Shown here: one piece after another, positions 37,352 to 45,046 of the stretch
How the letters are laid out: every line of letters starts with the position of its first letter
Position numbering within the stretch: position 1 is the first letter of the stretch
Assembly: GCA_947307055.1 (NCBI GenBank)
Contig: CAMZHX010000005.1
Coordinates: 79,951 to 143,950, forward strand
Direction of reading: 5' to 3'
From: an uncultured Selenomonadales bacterium
GTDB lineage: Bacteria; Bacillota; Negativicutes; Selenomonadales; Selenomonadaceae
Length of the DNA stretch: 64,000 nucleotides
Notes under the pieces: generated by a model
The model's database searches: none
Seen by the model: the letters and a program-made list of their open reading frames with translations, nothing else
Told to the model about the DNA's origin: nothing
Made by a program: the position numbers and the translations under genes

Positions 37352-38632
37352 ATGGTCAACGGCAAGCCCCATATTGTAATCGTAGGCGGCGGCTTCGGAG
37401 GTATCAAAATAGGTCAGCTCTTCGCCAAAGAAAATGTCGAAATCACGTTAATCGACCGTCATAATTTTCATCTGTTCCAACCGCTTTTGTATCAAGTGTC
37501 GACCGCAGTTTTGGAAACGGGCGAAGTTGCCTACCCTATTCGCTCTTTCTTCCGCAACAATAATAACGTTACTTTGTACATGGCTAAGGCGCAGGGTATC
37601 GACCAAGAACGCGATGTCGTCATAACAAATCACGGCGAAATTCACTACGATTACTTAATCCTTGCGGCGGGCGCGACCACTAACTTTTTCGGGATGAAAA
37701 GCGTTGAGGAACACGCCTTCGGAATGAAGACGATTCAAGAGGCTGTCCACATTCGCAACCACGTTATCCACGAGTTCGAACGCGCCGAAAAACCCTACCG
37801 CACTCCCGAAGACCGTAAAAAGCGTATGACATTTGTAGTAGTGGGCGGCGGCCCGACCGGCGTAGAGGAGGCCGGCGCAATCGCTGAACTTATCGAGATT
37901 CAGAAAAAAGAATTCCATAAGCTCGACTTCAACGACGTTAGCATAAAGTTGATTGAGGCGACGCCGCGCCTTTTGCCCATGTTGCCGGAAGAATTGCAAA
38001 AACATACCGTCAAAGTGCTGGAGAAAAAAGGAATTGAAGTCATGCTCAATACTCAGGTTGTCGATTACGACGGCGACGTTCTGACACTCAAAAACGGCGT
38101 GAAAATCCCGACGACAACAGTTATTTGGGCGGCAGGCGTCCGCGCAGTCGATATGATGAAAAATTGCGGCGCGGAATGTGCTCGCGACGGTCGCGTTTGG
38201 ATTGAGGAAAATTTGATGGTGCGCGGCGCGGTTCATAAAAACGTTTTCGCAATCGGTGACTGCGCGGCGTTCATGCACGGCGATATGAAACGCCCGCTCC
38301 CAACGGTCGCGCCGGTCGCTACTCAACAGGCTAAGGTCGCTCACAAAAATATTATGAAACTTATCAAGGGCGAAACTAATCCCGATAAGCTCGATAAATT
38401 CGTTTACAAAGATTTGGGCGCAATGGCGACTATCGGCAAGGGTGAAGCGGTTGTCGGCTCTCCGAAGATGACAGGCTTTATGGCGTGGTGCGCGTGGATG
38501 GTTGTCCACTTGATAAGGCTGGCGGGTTTCTATACAAATATGACGGTCGCTTTCAAATGGGCGTTGAACTTCCTGACGAGTGCGCGGCTCGGAAGAATCA
38601 TCACGAATATCAGCCTAGACCCAATGAAATGA
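37352..38632 (+). CDS. ndh: Type II NADH dehydrogenase (NDH-2)
   Basis: 426 aa. FAD-binding IVIVGGGFGGIKIGQL at the N-terminus. NADH-binding VVVGGGPTGVEEAGAIAEL (about 165). Quinone-site-region residues in FQPLLYQVSTAVLE. The C-terminal amphipathic region probably anchors it to the membrane. It transfers electrons from NADH to quinone without proton pumping. RBS AGGAGG lies 8 bases before ATG. A structured leader precedes it. Confidence 0.92.
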   Translation: MVNGKPHIVIVGGGFGGIKIGQLFAKENVEITLIDRHNFHLFQPLLYQVSTAVLETGEVAYPIRSFFRNNNNVTLYMAKAQGIDQERDVVITNHGEIHYDYLILAAGATTNFFGMKSVEEHAFGMKTIQEAVHIRNHVIHEFERAEKPYRTPEDRKKRMTFVVVGGGPTGVEEAGAIAELIEIQKKEFHKLDFNDVSIKLIEATPRLLPMLPEELQKHTVKVLEKKGIEVMLNTQVVDYDGDVLTLKNGVKIPTTTVIWAAGVRAVDMMKNCGAECARDGRVWIEENLMVRGAVHKNVFAIGDCAAFMHGDMKRPLPTVAPVATQQAKVAHKNIMKLIKGETNPDKLDKFVYKDLGAMATIGKGEAVVGSPKMTGFMAWCAWMVVHLIRLAGFYTNMTVAFKWALNFLTSARLGRIITNISLDPMK

Positions 38633-38647
38633 TTCGGGGTGATTCAA

Positions 38648-39328
38648 ATGAAACTTTTGATTGATGACGCTCACCTCGACGCTATTAAAAAGATTTACGA
38701 ATTTTATCCGGTCGCCGGCGTCACGACTAACCCGACTATCCTTTCCAAAATCGGCGGCAATCCCTTCGACACGCTCAAAGAAATTCGCAAGTTCATAGGC
38801 GAGGACGCTCAACTGCACGTGCAAGCCGTAAGCCGCCGCGCTGATTCAATCGTCGAAGAGGCTTGGCATATCGTCGAGCACTTGGGCGCGAATACTTTTG
38901 TTAAAATCCCCGCCATGCCCGAAGGGTTCAAGGCGATGAAAATTTTGTTGGAGACGAGCGAAATCCCGTTCACCGCGACCGCAATTTATACGCCTATGCA
39001 AGCATTTATCGCGGGGCAATGCGGCGCGAGTTACGCGGCTCCCTACGTCAATCGGATTGATAATATGGGCTTTAACGGCTTGACGGTTGCCAAAGAGATT
39101 CAGCAGATTTTCGAGCGCAATTTCATGGAGACCGAAGTTATCGCGGCAAGTTTCAAAAATTCCCAACAAGTCTTGGAGCTTTGCATGTGCGGGATAAGCG
39201 CGGCAACTATTTCGCCCGAAATTTTCAATGCGCTCGTTAGAAATTCCGCGATTGATTCCGCCGTCGAAGATTTTATCGCTGACTTTGAATCTTTCGCGGG
39301 CGAAGGCAAAACTATGCTCGACTTCTGA
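38648..39328 (+). CDS. Fructose-6-phosphate aldolase/transaldolase-like protein
   Basis: 226 aa from ATG 38648 (GGGGTGA upstream). It is a short transaldolase of the FSA/TalC type (about 220 aa). VAGVTTNPTILSKIGG near residue 25 and Schiff-base Lys in NTFVKIPAMPEG (about 85) fit the family, as does the ISAATISPEIF region. It catalyses reversible aldol cleavage of a sugar phosphate. It lies 15 bp after ndh and is probably cotranscribed. Substrate (fructose-6-P versus transaldolase activity) is not determined. Confidence 0.85.
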   Translation: MKLLIDDAHLDAIKKIYEFYPVAGVTTNPTILSKIGGNPFDTLKEIRKFIGEDAQLHVQAVSRRADSIVEEAWHIVEHLGANTFVKIPAMPEGFKAMKILLETSEIPFTATAIYTPMQAFIAGQCGASYAAPYVNRIDNMGFNGLTVAKEIQQIFERNFMETEVIAASFKNSQQVLELCMCGISAATISPEIFNALVRNSAIDSAVEDFIADFESFAGEGKTMLDF

Positions 39329-39352
39329 TAATGCACTTGACATAAAAAAAAG

Positions 39353-39388
39353 CACCTTCCGACCGGATAAAATCGGGAGGTGTTTTTT
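39353..39388. terminator. Bidirectional terminator between fsa-like gene and purD
   Basis: Stem CACCTTCCGA/TCGGGAGGTG (one mismatch) followed by T6. An A8 run on the left serves the convergent purD transcript. Confidence 0.85.
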
Positions 39389-39404
39389 GATTGTCGTTAT
39401 GAAA

Positions 39405-40664
39405 TTATTTTAGAGCTCGCGCCGCAATGTCTTTGCGGTAGTGGACGTTATCGAAGTGAATGACTTCGACGCATTTATAAACTTTGTCGACAGCCTCGCG
39501 CAAAGTCGGCGCAGTCGTCGTGACGCCTAAAACCCTGCCGCCGCTCGTGACGAGTTCGTCACCTTTAAGCTTCGTGCCGGCATGGAAAATCATCGCGCCC
39601 AATGCCTTAGCTTTCGCTACGCCGTCAATCGGCAAATTTTTTTTGTAAAACTTGGGATAACCGCCGCTCGCCATTATGACACAGACCGCGCTGTCCTTAC
39701 TCCACGAAATTTTTTTGTCGGACAGATTGCCTTCCGCGCAGGCGTTCATAAGTTCGAGCAAATCGCTTTCCATGAGCGGCAAGACAACTTGCGTTTCAGG
39801 GTCGCCGAAGCGGCAATTAAATTCGACTACTTTAGCCGTGCCATTTTGAATCATCAAGCCCGCGTACAAACAGCCGCGATAGATAATCCCTTCGGACTTG
39901 AGCGCGGCAATAGTCGGCTTGAGAATTTTTTCTTCGACCTGCGCGGCAATTTTCGCGTCGACAATCGGTGCCGGAGCATATGCGCCCATGCCACCAGTAT
40001 TTAATCCCTTGTCGCCGTCGTCAACTCGCTTATGGTCTTGCGCGGCGATTAGCGGAATAATTTTTTCGCCGTCAGTCAAAGCTAAAACGGAAGCCTCTTC
40101 GCCGTCCATGAATTCTTCCACAAGAATTTTATTTCCCGCGTCGCCAAAATTCCTCATCTCGTCGACCGCGCTCAAAGCCTCGTCCAAAGTCTGCGCGACG
40201 ATAACGCCCTTGCCCGCCGCTAGCCCGTTAGCTTTTATGACAATCGGCGCGCCTTTTTGACGGATATAATTTCTCGCGTCTTCGGGGTTATAGAAAATTC
40301 TAAAGTCGGCGGTCGGTATGCCATATTTTTTCATGAGGCATTTGGCGAAAATTTTCGAGCCTTCAATCTGCGCGGCAATTTTACTCGGTCCGAAAGCTTT
40401 AATCTCTGCGGCGTTGAGGGCGTCAACTAAACCGTTTACGAGCGGGGCTTCGGGACCGACGACTACCAAATCAATCGCGTTAGCTTTAGCGAAGTCGACG
40501 AGCGCGGTGTTATCCTCGATTGAAATATTTTCGGTGCATTCGGCGAAATTGGCAATGCCTGGGCTACCGGGTATGGCGAAAAATTTTTCAAGCTTAGGGC
40601 TTTGCGAAATTTTCCAGGCTAAAGCGTGTTCGCGACCGCCGCCGCCGATTAGCAATACGTTCAT
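39405..40664 (-). CDS. purD: Phosphoribosylamine-glycine ligase
   Basis: 419 aa, standard length. GGGGREHALAWKI at the N-terminus. ATP-grasp region GLAAGKGVIVAQTLDEA and EEFMDGEEASVLALTDG. Metal/active-site EFNCRFGDPETQVVLPL. It makes GAR from phosphoribosylamine and glycine in purine synthesis. It stands alone, without other pur genes, downstream of greA. RBS AGGAGG lies before ATG 40664. Confidence 0.95.
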   Translation of the reverse strand: MNVLLIGGGGREHALAWKISQSPKLEKFFAIPGSPGIANFAECTENISIEDNTALVDFAKANAIDLVVVGPEAPLVNGLVDALNAAEIKAFGPSKIAAQIEGSKIFAKCLMKKYGIPTADFRIFYNPEDARNYIRQKGAPIVIKANGLAAGKGVIVAQTLDEALSAVDEMRNFGDAGNKILVEEFMDGEEASVLALTDGEKIIPLIAAQDHKRVDDGDKGLNTGGMGAYAPAPIVDAKIAAQVEEKILKPTIAALKSEGIIYRGCLYAGLMIQNGTAKVVEFNCRFGDPETQVVLPLMESDLLELMNACAEGNLSDKKISWSKDSAVCVIMASGGYPKFYKKNLPIDGVAKAKALGAMIFHAGTKLKGDELVTSGGRVLGVTTTAPTLREAVDKVYKCVEVIHFDNVHYRKDIAARALK

Positions 40665-40680
40665 GGGAAGACCTCCTGTT

Positions 40681-40753
40681 AAGGGAAAAGGGACATGGGA
40701 AAAGGGAAAAGTCTTTTCCCTACTAGTCCCTTTTCCCTTTTCCCTTTTCCCTT
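40681..40753. repeat. GGGAAAA heptamer array forming a large inverted repeat
   Basis: Several GGGAAAA units (40683-40711) face CCCTTTT units (40713-40752), so the greA-purD gap could form a long hairpin. There is no T-run, so termination is uncertain. Related heptamer arrays are at 42489, 52192 and 60511. Confidence 0.75.
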
Positions 40754-41222
40754 ATTTAACGTCCAACAATTCGTATTCGATGACGCCCGCCGGTGCTTGA
40801 ACTTGAACGATTTCGCCCGCGCTCTTATTGAGTATTGCGGCTCCGAGCGGCGACTCGTCCGAAATTTTATTGTTGGTGGGGTCAGCTTCAGTCGAGCCGA
40901 CTATCATATAAGTTTCAACGTCATCAAGTTCCACGTCGCGAATCGTCACGGTGCTACCAATCATAACTTTTCCCGTGCCCGCCGCAGAATGAATTATTTC
41001 GCTGTTGCGGAGTTTTGCCTCAAGCTCGCTGATGTCGCTTTCGAGTCTGCCCTGTTCGTTCTTAGCGTCGTCATATTCGGAATTCTCGCTCAGGTCGCCC
41101 AAAGCTATCGCCGTCTTGAGCCGCTCCGAAACTTCCATGCGCCGAACGCTTTTCATGTAGTCCAACTTTTCGACAAGCTTATTATAGCCATCTTGAGTCA
41201 GCAGAGTTTTCTTTTCGTCCAT
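40752..41222 (-). CDS. greA: Transcription elongation factor GreA
   Basis: 156 aa. N-terminal coiled coil with the tip region MKSVRRMEVSERLKTAIALG and acidic DLSENSEYDDAKNEQ, then a C-terminal FKBP-like domain with SPLGAAILNKSAGEIV. It rescues backtracked RNA polymerase by stimulating transcript cleavage. The start region has no strong Shine-Dalgarno. The 5' side is a structured relic element (41230-41533) that supplies a promoter. Confidence 0.95.
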   Translation of the reverse strand: MDEKKTLLTQDGYNKLVEKLDYMKSVRRMEVSERLKTAIALGDLSENSEYDDAKNEQGRLESDISELEAKLRNSEIIHSAAGTGKVMIGSTVTIRDVELDDVETYMIVGSTEADPTNNKISDESPLGAAILNKSAGEIVQVQAPAGVIEYELLDVK

Positions 41223-41229
41223 GTTAATC

Positions 41230-41533
41230 CGTTACTGAGAACTTATAAAAAGTTATAAACTTTAATGTCCCATTCCTGCTTCGTCGCGTCCGCTTTTGTC
41301 GAAACTACTTGCGTTTGGTATAACGCTCCACAGGCTTGAATTCCCCGCTAACGAACGGGTACATATGCAGGTTTCCGTGTTAAGTGGAATTTCCTGCATA
41401 GTCTTTACTGCGCTCGGAATTTTACGGTAACAACGCTCACGAGTTACCAACCGCATATCCCAACTTTTCAAAGAACTGTCAGGAGTATATCAGCAATAAA
41501 GCCGATTGGCAACATAAAAGTTTATCAGTAACG
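41230..41533 (-). mobile_element. 304-bp tnpB-3'-end-like relic or small element bounded by 9-bp inverted repeats
   Basis: CGTTACTGA at 41230-41238 and TCAGTAACG at 41525-41533 are perfect inverted repeats. On the minus strand one frame reads RGIQACGALYQTQ...TKQEW, like the C-terminus of IS200/IS605 TnpB proteins, but with a stop before it. Strong hairpins lie inside: TATGCAGG/CCTGCATA and GGTAAC/GTTACC, as in omega-RNA-type 3' ends. A palindrome CTTATAAA...TTATAAG lies just outside (41549-41580). It could instead be a structured greA leader. No intact transposase is present. Confidence 0.45.
41484..41512 (-). promoter_or_regulatory. Promoter upstream of greA, inside the relic element
   Basis: On the minus strand TTGCCA, a 17-bp spacer and TATACT with TGA directly before it (extended -10). 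Transcription would start near 41477 and give a ~255-nt leader before greA. Confidence 0.55.
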
Positions 41534-41587
41534 ACCTTCACCTCCTTATAAATTTTAGACTGTTTTATAAGTCTTTATAAGATTTCT

Positions 41588-42328
41588 TTAGCTGTTGAAA
41601 GCCTCCAAAAGTTTATCGCCGTCAAAGGTGCGACTTTCGCCGGGCGTTATCGGAGACCAAAGCGGCAGATTTTTCGACACCGCTAAGAATTTTTCGGAAG
41701 GCTCCCACTTCGGATACTCGACGCGGTGCATTGCCACGAACGCTTTTAAATTAGTCTTTTTCACGAATTCGATTGCGCCTTTTTCTTGAGAATCGCCAAG
41801 CCGCCCGTCAACCGGGAAAAAGGCAACGTCCGCCTCCATATTCTCCATGCGCTTCAACTGACGCTTGAAAACTTTCGCGGCAAGCTCAATGTTATCCGGC
41901 GTATCGTCTTGCCAATCCCACCAGTTGAAATCGCCCGCGTGGAAAATTCTTTTACCCGACGGCAACTTGACAAGGAAAGAAATCCCAACGTCCGTCGAAT
42001 CGTAGCTCCAAACCCTGATAGCGTCGTCCTCCCATTGCGTGTAGCGTTTCATGTACGAGATTTTTTTCGTCGGGAAGATTTTGACACGCTTTGTATGTTT
42101 TATGTCGCTACCGAAAATATATCGCGTAGTCTTTGGCGCGTATGCTCTGATATGAGTGCCGAAATGATCGAAGTGCGCGTGCGTGGCGAAAATGTACAGC
42201 CTGTCGAAGTCGCCTTTATCGTATACGGCGTCCATGATTCCTGCGGGGTCTTCGTAGTCGTCAAACAACAGTAAAACTTTTTCGTCTTGAATCAAAAAAC
42301 CGCTGTTCAGTAAATAAGTAAGTTCCAT
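41588..42328 (-). CDS. MBL-fold metallohydrolase
   Basis: 246 aa. The metallo-beta-lactamase motif appears as THAHFDHFGTH (about 50), with metal ligands in HAGDFNWWDW (about 130) and PVDGRLGD, and FVAMHRVEY (about 195). It resembles UlaG-like lactonase/hydrolase proteins with cytosolic location. Substrate is unknown. RBS AGGAAAATTTTT is weak. The downstream side faces greA's leader element. Confidence 0.82.
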   Translation of the reverse strand: MELTYLLNSGFLIQDEKVLLLFDDYEDPAGIMDAVYDKGDFDRLYIFATHAHFDHFGTHIRAYAPKTTRYIFGSDIKHTKRVKIFPTKKISYMKRYTQWEDDAIRVWSYDSTDVGISFLVKLPSGKRIFHAGDFNWWDWQDDTPDNIELAAKVFKRQLKRMENMEADVAFFPVDGRLGDSQEKGAIEFVKKTNLKAFVAMHRVEYPKWEPSEKFLAVSKNLPLWSPITPGESRTFDGDKLLEAFNS

Positions 42329-42488
42329 AAAAAATTTTCCTCTCTCGACCGGAAATTTGTTTCTTGTAGTCGGTCGCCCCTAATCTTTAAAATTGCTCAA
42401 AAGTTTTAGTAATCGCCTCTTCCACTCAAAAATTTTTATATTCTCTGTCGACGCAGGTGAGTAACTACGCCGACACCAAATTTTCATA

Positions 42489-42557
42489 GTTAGGAGGTAG
42501 GAGGTAGGAGTTGGTTACGTACTTTAACTCCTAATTCCTAACTCCTAATTCCTAATT
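42489..42557. repeat. TTAGGAG heptamer array as inverted repeat
   Basis: TTAGGAGGTAGGAGGTAGG (42490-42508) is followed by CTCCTAATTCCTAACTCC (42528-42545 and on), pairing across a short loop. It lies just after the yitT stop on the minus strand and could act as a 3' hairpin. The rest of 42329-42562 holds one short 6-bp stem (CGACCG/CGGTCG near 42350-42380) and nothing else I can name. Confidence 0.7.
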
Positions 42558-42562
42558 GCTTT

Positions 42563-43513
42563 TCAGTCGTCGCCTTTTTTGGCGAGAGCGTCTTGAATTT
42601 TCTGTTCGACGTCCGGATTTATTTTATGGTCGGTTCGGTACTTGACGTTCTGGCGATTGGGTCTGGTGAAGCCGCGCCCTTGAACCTCGCTTGCCGGCAA
42701 AATCATCATGAAGGCATTTTTATCAACGGTGTTGACGACGATTTTAATTTTAGCGAGTTGTGTCATGCTGATAACGACCATGACAATTTTTTTCGGGTCG
42801 CCGGTGAAAGCACCCTCGCCATTTAGGAAAGTCACGCCGCGCCCAATGTCCGCAATAATCCCGTCGGCAATGTCCTTCGCCTTGTCCGAGATAATCAGAA
42901 TCGCCTTGCGCTGGTTGAAGCCGTCGATAATTTTGTTAGTCATCTGCGAAGTCACATACATACAAATTAGCGTGAACATTGCGGAATTGACGCTGAACAA
43001 TGCGCCCGCCACAATGACAATCAAGCAGTTGAAGCCGAAGATAACCGAGCCAATGTCCATTGAATAATACTTTTTGAAAATCGCGCCGAGTATGTCGAAG
43101 CCGCCGGTCGAACCGTTCATGCGGAAAACTATTCCGTAGCCGATGCCGTTGAAAATGCCGCCGTAAATCGACGCAAGCATCATGTCATCGACGGTCAACA
43201 TGCCGCTTAAAAATTTCGTGGCGTCGAGCGCGAATGAAAACATCACCGTCCCAATAATCACGTCGATTGTATATTTTTTGCCGAGAAGTTTATACGACGC
43301 GATAAGGAGCGGCACGTTGTAGGCTAGCGTTTGAATGCCGATTGGCAAGCCCGCCAAAAAGTAAAAAATAATCGCAATGCCCGTGACGCCGCCTGTTAAT
43401 AGACTGCTCGGCACTACGAAGAGATTGATTGAGCTGGCGGCGACCAGACACCCTGCCATAATCCCCAAATACCTTAGAGGGTTCCACTTGACCAGTATTG
43501 AGGTTAATCTCAT
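42563..43513 (-). CDS. YitT family membrane protein
   Basis: 316 aa. Five to six TM helices in the first ~200 residues (WNPLRYLGIMAGCLVAASSI, LLTGGVTGIAIIFYFL, FRMNGSTGGFDILGAIF), then a C-terminal DUF2179 domain (EGAFTGDPKKIVMVVIS). Typical of the Firmicute YitT/DUF161 family, whose transport role is unproven. RBS GGGAGGAGA lies before ATG 43513. Confidence 0.88.
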   Translation of the reverse strand: MRLTSILVKWNPLRYLGIMAGCLVAASSINLFVVPSSLLTGGVTGIAIIFYFLAGLPIGIQTLAYNVPLLIASYKLLGKKYTIDVIIGTVMFSFALDATKFLSGMLTVDDMMLASIYGGIFNGIGYGIVFRMNGSTGGFDILGAIFKKYYSMDIGSVIFGFNCLIVIVAGALFSVNSAMFTLICMYVTSQMTNKIIDGFNQRKAILIISDKAKDIADGIIADIGRGVTFLNGEGAFTGDPKKIVMVVISMTQLAKIKIVVNTVDKNAFMMILPASEVQGRGFTRPNRQNVKYRTDHKINPDVEQKIQDALAKKGDD

Positions 43514-43550
43514 TTAAAAATTTCTCCTCCCTTCCAAGTAAACTTGAGAG

Positions 43551-43579
43551 ATTATAGCACAAAATTGATTGTATGACAT
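43551..43579 (-). promoter_or_regulatory. Promoter of yitT
   Basis: ATGTCA, a 17-bp spacer and TATAAT preceded by TGC (extended -10), on the minus strand about 38 bp before ATG. Confidence 0.65.
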
Positions 43580-43602
43580 AGTACTTTTTAAAAATTTTTG
43601 CT

Positions 43603-44772
43603 TTAATGATTTGCCTTTTTATAAATTTTCAAGACTAAATCTCTGTCCATAGGTTGGAAGGTCGCGACTTTTTTAGTGCCGTTTGAAGTCACCATGTCCG
43701 CCAATATTTTTAACTCGTCGTCGTTCTTTACGCCGATTCCCAATTCTGAAAAATTCGTCGGCGTGCCGAGCTCGCGGAAATAATTTTCCATAGCGTCGAT
43801 ACCTGCGCGGGCTCGTTCGTCAATCGTGCCGGCGGTTATGCTGAAAATTTTCTCCGCGAAGTTGGCAAAACGTTCGGGCTTGACGGTGTAGACAGTGCGC
43901 GCCCACGACGCCCAAACCGTAGTCAAACTCGCGCCGTGAAGAACATCGTAACGCCCGCTGAGTTCGTGACCGAGTTTATGCGCAGAAAAATCTCTGTCAC
44001 GTCCGAGACCCGTAAATCCCGTATGCGATACCGAGCCGCACCACATTATTTCGCTCATGGCGTGCAAGTCGTTCGGATTCTTAAGCAGAACTTTCGACTG
44101 CGCCATAACATTTTTAATCAGCGATTCGGCAACCATGTCGGTGAAGTCGTTGCCGTCAATCTTGCTGAAATATCGTTCGAGGGTGTGCATAATAATATCG
44201 GCTATTCCGCAAATCAGCGGGTAATGAGGAACAGTCAGCGCGAACTCCGGATTCATAATCGCGAACGCCGGACGCGGAGTAATTGAGCCGCGCTTAAGTC
44301 CGCTAGCCTCGTCAGTCAAAACGGCGGAGTCAGAAGTTTCAGAGCCGGCCGCCGCAATCGTCAAGATGACGCCGACCGGCAAAGATTTTTCGAGATGAAT
44401 TTTATTCGTCCAGTGCTCCCAAATGTCAACGTCGGGATTAGCCGCGCCAAGTGCAATCGCCTTTGCGGTGTCGATGACGCTACCGCCGCCCACCGCCAAT
44501 ACGAAATTTATTTTTGCGTCGATAGCCTCACGAATTGCATTGCGAGCAAAACTCAAGCGGGGATTCGGTTTGACGCCGCCCAAAATTTTCAATTCAAAGT
44601 CGGCCAGACGTTTTTTAACTTCGTCGAGGAGACCGCTTTTGACGGCAGAGCCGCCGCCATAGAGAATCAGCACATTCGAGCCGCCGTACTTGCCGATTTC
44701 CTCCGCGACCTTATCTTCCGCGCCCTGCCCGAAAATTATTTCCGTCGGGCAAAAATATTCAAAGTTGTGCAT
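43603..44772 (-). CDS. Iron-containing alcohol dehydrogenase (YqhD/BdhA-like)
   Basis: 389 aa. N-terminal NAD(P) region with GGGSAVKSGLLDEV and VGGGSVIDTAKAIALG. Fe ligand His residues are seen in IADIIMHTLERYF, HKLGHELSGRYDVLHGASL. It reduces aldehydes to alcohols with NAD(P)H. The YqhD-like branch is suggested by PTEIIFGQGAEDKV. Monocistronic or coupled to nothing obvious. ATG 44772 has GGAGGTTC upstream. Confidence 0.9.
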   Translation of the reverse strand: MHNFEYFCPTEIIFGQGAEDKVAEEIGKYGGSNVLILYGGGSAVKSGLLDEVKKRLADFELKILGGVKPNPRLSFARNAIREAIDAKINFVLAVGGGSVIDTAKAIALGAANPDVDIWEHWTNKIHLEKSLPVGVILTIAAAGSETSDSAVLTDEASGLKRGSITPRPAFAIMNPEFALTVPHYPLICGIADIIMHTLERYFSKIDGNDFTDMVAESLIKNVMAQSKVLLKNPNDLHAMSEIMWCGSVSHTGFTGLGRDRDFSAHKLGHELSGRYDVLHGASLTTVWASWARTVYTVKPERFANFAEKIFSITAGTIDERARAGIDAMENYFRELGTPTNFSELGIGVKNDDELKILADMVTSNGTKKVATFQPMDRDLVLKIYKKANH

Positions 44773-44896
44773 AATGAACCTCCGAGTAAAACTTTTTGCG
44801 CTAAGATTTTACAACTAAACCGCGATTCTTGCAACGCTTATAATAACAAAAGCCCCCAACTTTTTTATCACGAGCTTTTTCAGTGCTTGCCAAATT

Positions 44897-45046
44897 TCAG
44901 CGGCGAATATAATAACTGCCGTCGCCAAAAGCCTTGCCGACCCGCTCGCCTATCGTAAAGTAACTGCTGCTGAACGAATCATAGAAAATCATTCTAAGCT
45001 TTGAAACGTCGACCTTGCCTTGAACTTTCGACGGCAAAATTTTCAC
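44897..45046 (-). CDS. Small 49-aa protein overlapping the end of the nicotinate phosphoribosyltransferase gene
   Basis: GTG at 45046 overlaps the TGA stop of the upstream gene (GTGA), with GGAAGG just before. The product VKILPSKVQGKVDVSKLRMI... ends in GDGSYYIRR with TGA at 44897. No membrane segment. No family recognised. The tight coupling suggests a true gene. Between it and the Fe-ADH gene only a weak stem (AGCTC/GGGCT, 44850-44880) is seen. Confidence 0.5.
   Translation of the reverse strand: MKILPSKVQGKVDVSKLRMIFYDSFSSSYFTIGERVGKAFGDGSYYIRR

Noticed and set aside
41262..41471. 69-codon minus-strand frame as an independent gene
   Set aside because: It lies inside the structured relic, has no ribosome site, and a different frame of the same DNA carries the TnpB-like end; hence treated as part of the relic.
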